From NCBI GenBank assembly GCA_037447655.1, contig JBBHKE010003524.1, forward strand, positions 1-48,417: 48,417 nucleotides of DNA, written 5' to 3'. This stretch comes from Zygnema cylindricum (taxonomy: Eukaryota; Streptophyta; Zygnematophyceae; Zygnematales; Zygnemataceae). Positions 30,765 to 39,530 of this stretch are shown here, one piece after another. The stretch's first letter is position 1, and each line of letters starts with the position of its first letter. The position numbers and the translations under genes are program-made. The notes below the pieces were generated by a model. That model was not told the origin of the DNA. It was given only the letters and a program-made list of their open reading frames with translations, and ran no database searches.

Positions 30765-31303
30765 GATTTGAGTGATTCTACTATTCACCAAGGTCGCGAC
30801 AAATATTAGTTTTGTTCTACATGCGTGCAAAGTACGACAAACAAAAAGGTTGGCTATCCCGACTTGATGACCGTACAGGCCATTCACTTGCGGTACCGGG
30901 ACAAAGAAATCTGAACCGTCGATAGACTGGGCAACGTAATGACGCCTGTGAAACAGATTCGCAACAGCCTCATCTGTTTTTTTTCCAAGGAGTCCATTTC
31001 ACCCCAACTTTGTCGTTTTATCCGTGGAAATTCTCGGACTTGCGCACCGGTAACTGCCAGGAAATCTGGCTACGTGGCATCGCTACAAACCGTGCCTCAA
31101 AACTCCAAAGGCTGAGCAAGCCGACAATTTTGTCACAAATAAGAACCAGAAAACGACAGATTATGCTCCCATCATAGATGTCTCATTCGTACGGATTATG
31201 ACATTTTTACGAAATTTCGTTATTTTTTTTAAATTTTGAGTCTTTCGTTAAATGCGTATACTTTTCGTACGGATTAAACGTACGGAAAAAGAACAAAATG
31301 TAA
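30765..31303. other. Intergenic, no gene seen
   Basis: No coding or repeat structure recognised. Confidence 0.5.
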
Positions 31304-31434
31304 TGTACGGAACTTTACAAAAAAAAGACTTTTCATTTTCGCGTGCGACGTTTAAAAGAAATATGTACGGTACGGAAATTTATGAAAAGAGACGTTTCAT
31401 TTTCGCGCGCGAAGCTTGAAAGAAATTTGTACGG
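31304..31434. repeat. ~62-bp tandem duplication
   Basis: Two units each reading TGTACGG...TTTCATTTTCGCG(T/C)GCGA...AAAGAAAT, ending at a third TGTACGG. About 80 percent alike. Confidence 0.6.
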
Positions 31435-31515
31435 TCCATCATTACAACGAAGTCGCCATTGAATCCGCCATTGAAGGCTCGATTGAAGTTTCCACGGACC
31501 TTTTCACTAGCAGCC

Positions 31516-31668
31516 ATGCCTAGGCCTCGAGGATCAGAGTGGGTTCGTGTTAAGGATTCAAAGGGTGGGCTGATTTGGGACAACAAATTGTGCATTTGTA
31601 TCTGAGGAAGGAGAGATAGTGGAAGAAGATACTGACGAAGACATGGATGAAGATCTAGAGTGATAGAA
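31516..31668 (+). other. Possible remnant of a hAT-type transposase gene
   Basis: ATG at 31516 opens MPRPRGSEWVRVKDSKGG, like the start of BED-finger hAT transposases, and stops after about 30 codons. A second frame directly after (about 31609-31668) reads EEGEIVEEDTDEDMDEDLE and then a stop, like an acidic C-terminus. One reading is an internally deleted element that kept only first and last codons. The finger cysteines are not properly spaced, so this is tentative. Confidence 0.25.
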
Positions 31669-31734
31669 GAAATAACCCTATTCAAGGTTTTCAATGAGTT
31701 AATTTCTATGTGTATACTAAGTTATTTCTCTCCC

Positions 31735-31995
31735 ATAAATACAAAAATGATTTTTTTTGCTTCCATTGTGAATGTGTCATTATGTGATGTTGATGTACAA
31801 AAATAGATTTCAATTCTGATTTTGTCATTATTCAATGTTGACAAACAAAAATGGTTATTTTTTTTGTTTCAATTCTGAATTTATCGTTATTAAATGTTGA
31901 CACACAGAAATAGATATATTTTTTTTTCAATTGTGATTTTGTCATAATTCAATTTCGACATTCAAAAATTGTTATTTTTTTCTTCAATTGTAAAA
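31735..31995. repeat. Degenerate ~60-bp tandem array
   Basis: About four units of TTTCAATTSTGA...TTTGTCATTATTCAATGTTGACA...AAAAATGGTTATTTTT type. AT-rich and non-coding. Confidence 0.6.
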
Positions 31996-32029
31996 TTTTG
32001 AATGTTGACATGTTGTAATAAGGACCAAG

Positions 32030-32135
32030 AGCCGGCATGGCGCATGGAGGGCGTCGGCGCTGACTTGGCGTCGGAAGACGTCGGCGCTGACAGGGTGCTG
32101 ACGCTCCCTCGGCACTGGCGACACTACAGCGCCAA
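32030..32135. repeat. GC-rich repeated block
   Basis: GGCGTCGGCGCTGACTTGGC is repeated in variant form (GACGTCGGCGCTGACAGGG, GTGCTGACGC). It stands out from AT-rich surroundings. No gene. Confidence 0.45.
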
Positions 32136-32493
32136 GACAGTGTGATTGTTGGTTGCCTGATCAGCGTCCAGCGAAGCGACAATGTCGTCGCTAATTTAGA
32201 ACTTTTGAATTTTGATTAAGTTGTCGTCGTATTTTTAATTATTTATTAAATGTTTTAATATTATTTGATTTTCGTTTTTAGTATGAAGTCAACTTCGGTC
32301 AACGCATTTTAAAATATTTGGTATTTGTTTCATGTGCATATTAGTTATTTTTTTGGCGTTTCATGCGTGCGTTTTATGCGCATGAGAACTCTATGGTTTG
32401 TACCTTTCGGGGGATACCAAACGGCGGTATTTTACTACGAACATGATGTAAGCTTTTTTCGCTGTGAGAACCTAAAAGTCAAGCGTTTGCTTA

Positions 32494-33455
32494 GGCCTGT
32501 TCTCCATTAGGCGGTCCCGGTAAACATGCGGATACGTCTATTTTTTAAGTTTACTGGCACTGCCTTCCATTATGTCGTGCCAGTTAACATCGTTTCTCAA
32601 TTATGATTGGCGTCATGTAGGTTAGAGTCAAGATTTTAAAAATCTGCCAAATATCTTCAAAGGAAAGTCAGAACCAAAATGTGGACCACCTAAAAATTTT
32701 GAAAATCTGCAAAATATCTTCAACGTAAAGTTAGAACGAAATATTTGTAACAGCGTAATGTACTTAAAGTATACCAACGTAATGTACTTAAAGTATAGTA
32801 CGAGAATGCTCCAACGTACTATTTGTACCTTCATCAGGGTTTGTAACAAACCCTAACTTTTTCACTGCCATGGCTTTTACTTGAACGCCTGCCTCCAACG
32901 GAAAGCCTCTGCCGTATTATGTGACATATGTCACATTTTTACGTGTGTTAATAGAGACTCTTGCCTCCAAAGGAAAGCCTCTGCCGTATTATGTGACATC
33001 TGTCACATTTTTTACGTGTGTTAATAGAGCGAAAGCGCGGCAAACTGTGGACAGTGGATAGCGTGTACGACGTGTTCGGTTCTCATCGCCTATTCGTGTT
33101 GGCGATTTTTTTTATCTTCACTTGAAAATCGCGCACATCATCCAGGGTGTACATCGCGCACATCGTCCAGTTTGAAGGGACTCTCTTCAAACTGGACGAT
33201 GTGCGATCGTCCAGTAAGGAGATACTCTCCTCGGCGAGGAGAGTATCTTCACACTGGACGACGTGCGCAATTGCTTCGCGAATCTAGAAAAGCTAAAAAT
33301 CCAACGGTCGATAATTACGCCTATAATGTTGGAGCGATCCGGTAAACATATTTCGAAATGTTTCGTCTGACAAAAAAAAAAATTTGTACGAATCTGTACG
33401 AAAGTGTACGGCATCCAGTAAACAACACAACTTTTCCTCTAATGGAAGTTCACCC
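32494..33455 (+). mobile_element. Harbinger-like MITE, copy 1
   Basis: 962 bp between TTA duplicates (32491-32493 and 33456-33458). Inverted ends: left GGCCTGTTCTCCATTAGGCG, right (complement) GGGTGAACTTCCATTAGAGG. A 3-bp TTA/TAA duplication and G-rich ends fit PIF/Harbinger MITEs. Inside are a perfect 20-bp hairpin (33158-33177 with 33185-33204, loop 7) and a near-perfect 29-bp palindrome centred on CTCCTCGGCGAGGAG (33222-33250). No transposase. Related copies are at 44490 and 45232. Confidence 0.85.
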
Positions 33456-33728
33456 TTAAATAAGTTGGAGCTTTTTCCCAGTGTTGCGTATCGAATCGGA
33501 GCGGCCAGTTTTTTTTTTTTTGGAACCCGCAAAGCAGAGGTCGCAATCGGGTACCCGAATCCGTACCCGATCCGTACCCGACCGCCCGGGTCGGATGCGG
33601 AACGGATTCGAGTGCAAAATTTTGTGGGGCCGGCCGGATTAGGCCGGGTGATACAGAAAAAAAAAAGTAGGGTACGACCGGGTTAGCAAAAACCTAAAAA
33701 AATTGAAGGTTTCTTAGGTACGTTCCAC

Positions 33729-34341
33729 TTACACGATTCACACTAGAATTGGATGATAAATGAGATGAGGAAACGAATAATCACGTACCATTCATTCCGC
33801 AAAAAAACAAAACAGAGGCGCCAAACAGGTCGACCGCTCGGCTGTCAACCTTTTAGGAGCGTAGCGAAGGACAAAATATATGATTTGGAGTGTAGCGACG
33901 GACAAAACATACGGTCGTGCGTCAAAACTTGACAGCTGTGGTAAATCATCTTCCTTTCCGGAAAACCTTTTCGAAATGCAGAAATGCGACTTTGAAAAAA
34001 CAGGAAGTCGTATCCCGAATGAATGATCCGTACTGTAACGATTTTTTTTTAAATGCTAACCAATTATCAAATAGCCAATCAAAATCATCTAAAATATAAC
34101 TTAAAAAAATGTAAACTTAAAACTTCTTTGGAACTTTGACGAAGCGTCCGCCCCCCTTCTTAACGATGGTTTGGTACGCACGGATTTGAGTCATCGGCGA
34201 CTAATCGTACGACAACATGAATCACATCGCGACGTTTTTATTGACGTGAGATGGCGTCAATGGCTATTCACATCCTAACAAAAAAAAGGACATTCATTTC
34301 CTCATCTCATTTCATCATCCATTTATAGTGTGATCGTGCAA
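33729..34341. mobile_element. MITE with long inverted ends, copy 1
   Basis: 613 bp. Left end TTACACGATTCACACTAG, right complement TTGCACGATCACACTAT, followed by an extended GGATGATRAATGAGATGA repeat on both sides. Interior matches 46012-46456, including GGCGCCAAACAGG and GACCGCTCGGCTGTCAACC. No gene. The target duplicate is unclear in this copy. Confidence 0.75.
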
Positions 34342-34349
34342 CTAAAGTA

Positions 34350-34897
34350 CAGCGTCAATCGCTACTAGAGTATATAACGCCAATTCGGTGCCCTTTTTTC
34401 AAAAAAAAAAACCTTAAATACAATCCATAATTCTATTTTTTCCATTATTTTAATTAGGGTTTTATTTCAATTAGCGTTAATAATTGAAGTACACCTCGAT
34501 GGAAATAGTGTGGCGTACGGAAAGGATCTCTCTGTACGAAATGGTACTTTTTGAATTACAAAGGCATAAAAAGACACTTAACATTATTGCACACACATGT
34601 GAATGTGCACTAGAAGAAAGAGACGCAAACTCGTCGAAAAAAATCACATTCTCATATGTTCGTCCGTCGACCGTGTGAACAACGCGACGACGTACGAATT
34701 GTCGGAATTTGTACGGATACACATATTACTGTAGTCATTTAAGGGCGGGTATTTATTATTCTGGACAACCCAAATTACAGTTAGTGATTATTTAATGTAT
34801 ATAATTTTTTTCAAAAAAAAAAATCACTATTAGTGTTTGTAACACTAATTCTTTTTTTACGCTATTTATTCCTTTACTCTAATAGCGATTGACGGTG
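34350..34897. mobile_element. TA-flanked MITE, second copy
   Basis: 548 bp between TA dinucleotides (34348-34349, 34898-34899). Ends CAGCGTCAATCGCTACTAGAG and complement CACCGTCAATCGCTATTAGAG. Same type and length as 20441-20978. Interior non-coding. Confidence 0.75.
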
Positions 34898-35190
34898 TAC
34901 TGTACTGTAATGTCCATACTATCCAACATTATTGTACTTTGTACTCTTGGCAACGTGGAAGGTATGAGGGAGATGTACCAGTAATTCTGTACTTATTCGG
35001 CTAGGGGCGGGTATTAGTAGTCGAGGGAAATCAAGTTTCCGTTACCTTTTTTTTTCGTAAACGCGTATCGGGTACCAGGTAATAATATAGGCGCGTGACA
35101 TAACCCGGCCGGGTTTCGAGTGTTCAGATTTTGAAAATAATAAAATTGTCGCTTTCGGGTATCTAATTTTTTTGACTTTTGCAACCTCTG

Positions 35191-36363
35191 ACTAGAGTAC
35201 ACAATTGGTTTTACCGTTAATTTTTTGTCAATTTAGGTTTATAAAACTATGTATTATATAAGTCTGTTAGTAATGACACAAAAAGACAAATTTATTTCAT
35301 ACCAAAATATAATGGGAACGATAAAAAAGTTGTTCTTCAAAGCAAACACCACGGCAAAACCTTTTCAGATAATAGTAAAAACTTGAAGAAGCCTCAAGGA
35401 TTTTAAAATACCATGAATTCCATATTAAATCCTCAAAACCCATGAAAAATCCTAAACAAAACTCTTATCTCATGTAAGCATTCTATAAACAAAAGAGTCG
35501 TCACATAGTTTTAGCCTTACTACTCGTACTACTTTGGAATAACGACAACTCGTAACATCGCGAGCAAAGATTTTGTGAATTTCAATCCCTATCCGAATTG
35601 ATTTATCCTAATTCAAATGCATGCTTACAAATGGGCATATGATATGTATGTTATATGGGTTTTTAGTAAAAATCGAACAAACCCCGAAAAGTTAGGAGTT
35701 CACACATCGAGGATCCGTCAAAATACATTTTATTGCACTCAATTAAACTTTAGTGAAAGCGTACCATTTGTCCGTCTAGCGTAAACATTCACCATCCGTA
35801 AAGACAAAAAATCAAGTGCTGAAGGCTAAAAAATCTTAAAAGCTTTTAAGAAAAAAATATAACTTGATGCACGTGCACAAAACACAATTCAATCAAACAT
35901 CACCTACTCTGAGTATTTTATTAGAATGGATTTTCGACCCTTTAATATTGAATATTGTAATCAGTTTTCAAACCATGACGACACTTCAAACTCAAACATT
36001 ATAAAAAAAAGGCAAACCTTGTAGAAAGAGCTAAAGAAAAAGAAACGAAACAGTAATGTGGTCGAAACAAAAAAAAAGGCTACACAAGAGTGAATGCCAA
36101 AACAAAAAAAATAAAACCAATGTAATAAGGATATTTTTACAAACAAACACTGATAGGTTAGATACATTGACTTAACCTACGAGGACGAATGTTTAACCAA
36201 AGAAATGTAATTCGAGTTGACGTTACTGTACAAAATCTAATAAAAAAAGTACATATTTAGGTAAAGGTTCTAAAACTCAACCAAGCAATGGCAACTGTGA
36301 CGTAGCTCAACTATATTTAAACTCAAAACAATGAGTTATAAACATTTTTTTTATATCTAATTC
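35191..36363. other. AT-rich intergenic DNA, no gene seen
   Basis: No convincing frame or repeat. AATTC at 36359-36363 is the left target duplicate of the TRIM that follows. Confidence 0.6.
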
Positions 36364-36586
36364 TGTTAAGATTCTTAGAATCGGGGGATAGAATGGACGA
36401 TCCCAATAAAGGGATTGATGGAGCCGGCCAGGATTTGAACCTGGGACCTTTCACTTAAGCTGCGAACGCACTACCACTGTGCCACCAGCTCACATGTTAT
36501 GCTGGTGGGTCCAATTTTATATAGTTTTTAGTGTGGTTTACACCACAATTCCGGGTACTGAGCGGTACAGTTTTTGTACGTCAACA
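36364..36586 (-). repeat. TRIM-B LTR copy 1
   Basis: 223 bp. Order on the minus strand: TGTTGAC, TATA box, tRNA-like unit, AATCCC-TTTATT-GGGATC hairpin, CTTAACA end. Confidence 0.92.
36421..36491 (-). tRNA. tRNA-like unit, TRIM-B LTR copy 1
   Basis: 71 nt cloverleaf: acceptor GAGCTGG/CCGGCTC, D stem GCAC/GTGC, anticodon stem TTCGC/GTGAA fully paired (one G-T), T stem CCAGG/CCTGG with loop TTCAAAT. Loop AGCTTAA gives anticodon CTT (Lys), but position 33 is G. A box TGGCACAGTGGTAGTGCG, B box GGTTCAAATCC. No TTTT terminator directly follows. Confidence 0.6.
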
Positions 36587-36652
36587 CCCCCCCTCGAGAG
36601 GTAGCCGGTCATAATAGTCCATGTAAACCTGGTCCCCCTGGCTTTGATACCA
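36587..36652 (-). other. TRIM-B internal domain
   Basis: 66 bp containing only the primer-binding site, a short spacer and the G-rich purine tract. Confidence 0.88.
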
Positions 36653-36874
36653 TGTTAAGATTCCTAGAATCGGGGGATAGAATGGACGATCCCAATAAAG
36701 GGATTGATGAGCCGGCCAGGATTTGAACCTGGGACCTTTCACTTAAGCTGCGAACGCACTACCACTGTGCCACCAGCTCACATGTTATGCTGGTGGGTCC
36801 AATTTTATATAGGTTTTAGTGTGGTTTACACCACAATTCCGGGTACTGAGCGGTACAGTTTTTGTACGTCAACA
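36653..36874 (-). repeat. TRIM-B LTR copy 2
   Basis: 222 bp, one base shorter than copy 1 net; differences include CTAGGAATC against CTAAGAATC. Confidence 0.92.
36709..36779 (-). tRNA. tRNA-like unit, TRIM-B LTR copy 2
   Basis: Identical in the 71-nt unit to copy 1: same stems, same AGCTTAA loop (CTT by position), intact A and B boxes. Confidence 0.6.
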
Positions 36875-36879
36875 AATTC

Positions 36880-38599
36880 AACATTTAAAATTTAAAGTTT
36901 AAGATGATTAGAAATGATCGCAAGCTGAGAAGATGTACAAATTTATGTACACTGAATCAATTTGTTTGTAAACTTGCTAACTCGGACAAAAATGATTCAA
37001 AACTAGATCGACAAACGATATTGCCGTTATATGGTTCAATTTTGTTATTATTGCCCCTTGTGAATTGAATCGAACACACAAAATTAAAATCTAAACTACG
37101 ATTTTGAAAATGTAAAGGTGTTGTGAAGAATTTAGAATGAAAAGGTTGAATTCAACATTTTTTGCCGCTCATAGATTATGAAATATAAACTAAAAATTGT
37201 ATTTGTGATGACTTTAGATTGGGGCTGGTTGGTTGGGTAGCACGTTATCTACATATCATAAACATATAATGCGTATTTAATAATGCATGAACAAAAATCC
37301 CAATCTGAACGAAGTCTTATTTTTAATTATGATTTTTTTTCCATTTTTTTGACCAAAATCTATCCCCACATGTACAAAAAATCAAGTCATATTAATTTTA
37401 GATTATACGGCCTTTCCTCTAATTGCTTGATTAATTATTTTTTTCGTGATCTTTTGACAATTTTCAACTTACGGCGAAGTACCATCAGGAAAGTTTGTAA
37501 TTGTACAGCCAAGATTACAGGGTGCTACATTTTAAACGATGTTATAACGCACAGAGACTGTAATCCATGTGTTCGAAAAAGAATGGTACCACGTAAATAA
37601 AGATTTTATATTGAAAATTGTCAAATATCATTCACACCAACCAGCTTTAACTTGAAATCTTCATTTGCGTACCATGTACACGCGCACCAGGTCATCATTC
37701 AACACATTTATGTACTCTTTGCAGACGCATTGTCAACGACCAGCTCATTTTTTTAGGGTTCCTTTTTTTTTCGCGTGATGAATGAGCGTTGCTAGAAATG
37801 GTGTTACAAATGGGCGCTAACAAAAATAGCGTGACAAAAGACGTTACGAGATTATTTTTGTGATTTCGGTTGTATTTTTGAATGTAAATGTCATTTGCAA
37901 AAGTTGTTGATTTCCGTTAGGTTGCCGTCTTGACGCGTACGTTCAATAACCAACGTGTCGCGGCTCATTTATTTTCTACAAATGCAGGTACATCACCATT
38001 TACAGAAACATTTGAAGCGAATGCTTCGCGAATAAAGATCCAACGGTCATTGTTACCTCTCACACCTTTGGAGCATATTGGCAAGATTCTCAGTTATGTT
38101 GTTCGCGGATAAAAACAAAATAAAAGGTACAACGTAGTACGGAAAGGTCTGAATTTCTGTTACCAACCTCACTCTTCGTTCGATAGAACTACATCTTTAA
38201 TATTAAATGACGTTCTCGTGATAGTTGATGTTGCTCCCCTACCTTTGGTTGTACAAATACTTTTTACTGTCGTTCTATATGTGGTACATTATGGATGTCA
38301 AAACTTTACAGAAGTTTCAAAGTCCTTAAGTTCCTCTCTCACAAATGAAAGTTACTTTTCAACATTCCCCATAATTTCTATCCTATTACTCACTTATCAA
38401 TTTACACGCCTCTCTACAAAACTTGAGTTTTTGAGCTAGTAGGGCATTTGTCGACATGTTTGCTATCATATGGAAATCTGGTAAGTGTTGCATTTGAACT
38501 ACTTTTTTCTGAATATTCTCTTTGACAAACCTTAGCCTGATATCATTGTGTTTGCTCTTAAAATCATGGCGTAGACTTCCAGATATTACAATGACTGCT
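36880..38599. other. Intergenic, no gene seen
   Basis: A 105-codon frame at 37283-37600 has only composition-like Phe/Lys/Asn content and no motif. At 38020-38080 the words GCTTCGCGAAT and ATCCAACGGTC recur from the Harbinger-like MITEs, so part of that element or of a sequence it captured lies here. Confidence 0.5.
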
Positions 38600-39530
38600 T
38601 GATTGTGGCACTACAGTATTTGAGGTCTCAATTGCATCCACCCTAACTTTTGCAAAATTGCTTTAACCCAAATAATATCTTTTACTGCCAAACAAACTGC
38701 TATAACTACTAGAAATTTTAGCTCCACAACTACTAGAAATTTTAACTCCACAGTGGATTGAGCACTTTCTTTTTGCAACTTGCTGCTCCAGCACATGTGT
38801 TGCTCCAATTTGATGAATGTATCCAAATGTTGATTTCTTGGTCGTGTCGTCTCCGTGGCTCGCATCACTCCAGGTGTTGATTGACATTTCTCCTCCTCCT
38901 AAGTGTAACCATAACTTTTGAATTTCGATAAGATACCGAAGTACTATTTTTGTTGTTTCACAATGTTTTTTTCGCGGATCTTGTAGTTTTCCACTTAAGA
39001 CTCCTACTGCATTTGAATAAGCAGGTCGAGTACAATTCATAAAGTAGATAAGGCTACCAACTACTTCTTGTTATGGAATGGTTGGCATAAATTCTTGCTC
39101 TTTTGTTTCAGGTGTTCTATCCTTATAAATTATACTTTTTATTAGTATGTAAGGGAGTAGTACAACTGTTAGCTAATCCAATACCAACCTTTTCTATCAA
39201 GTTTCCTGATGCTTCTTTCTAGGTAAACGTAAGATTTTATTGGCTCTACTATAATATACTTTGCCTCTTTTAAGTACTTTTTCAAGTTCCTTGTTCAGTT
39301 GTGCCTGAAGTTCTTGAATCCTGTTTTGTGATTTGCAAAGGATCAATAGGTCATCTACATAAACAGCTATGTATCAAATCTTATCTTTATCATCTGGTAA
39401 GACGTAAACCGATTGATCTGAGCTACTTCCGTGTCAAAAAGTTGTCTAGTTTCGAATTCCACTGTATAAGAGCCTGTTTAAGACCATACAGAGATTTGAT
39501 CAACTTATAAACGCTTTCGGAAAATCAGTT
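38600..39530 (-). pseudogene. Copia RT/RNase H fragment
   Basis: Minus strand, from high coordinates: KLIKSLYGLKQAL (about 39500-39460), active-site YVDD inside IAVYVDDLLILCK (about 39375-39335), NCTRPAYSNAVGVLS, then RNase H with WSDASHGDD and the QSTVE motif (38850-38740). A 27-bp tandem repeat (38697-38750) doubles the KFLVV segment after QSTVE, within the RNase H active-site region. Frames are broken in several places. No LTR or gag nearby. The fragment ends where segmental-duplication copy B starts. Confidence 0.85.

Larger units (their letters stand above)
33535..35190. mobile_element. Possible hAT-like MITE hosting two nested MITEs
   Basis: Inverted ends CAGAGGTCGCAA (left) and CAGAGGTTGCAA (right complement), 11 of 12 alike, with TACCCGA/CCGGGT words inside both ends. 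Subtracting the two MITEs inside leaves about 490 bp. No 8-bp target duplicate is visible, so the call is tentative. Confidence 0.4.
36364..36874 (-). mobile_element. Complete TRIM, family B, with tRNA-like LTRs
   Basis: 511 bp flanked by a perfect AATTC duplicate (36359-36363, 36875-36879). Minus strand: LTR 36874-36653 (222 bp), internal 36652-36587 (66 bp), LTR 36586-36364 (223 bp). LTRs start TGTTGACGTAC and end TCTTAACA. The internal domain begins TGGTATCAAAGCCAGGGGG (primer-binding site) and ends CTCTCGAGGGGGGG (purine tract). The LTRs are almost identical (a handful of differences), so this is the youngest LTR element here. No coding capacity; it must use enzymes in trans. A TATATAAA lies upstream of the tRNA-like unit in each LTR (36516-36523 in the downstream LTR). 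The solo LTR at 797 is an older relative. Confidence 0.93.

Noticed and set aside
33478-33510. CAGTGTTGCGTATCG as the left end of a hAT MITE
   Set aside because: Resembles the end at 23028, but no matching right end or 8-bp duplicate was found; a similar lone copy is at 44072.
37283-37600. 105-codon plus-strand frame
   Set aside because: Composition typical of AT-rich random translation; no motif, no splice context, no homologous copy.
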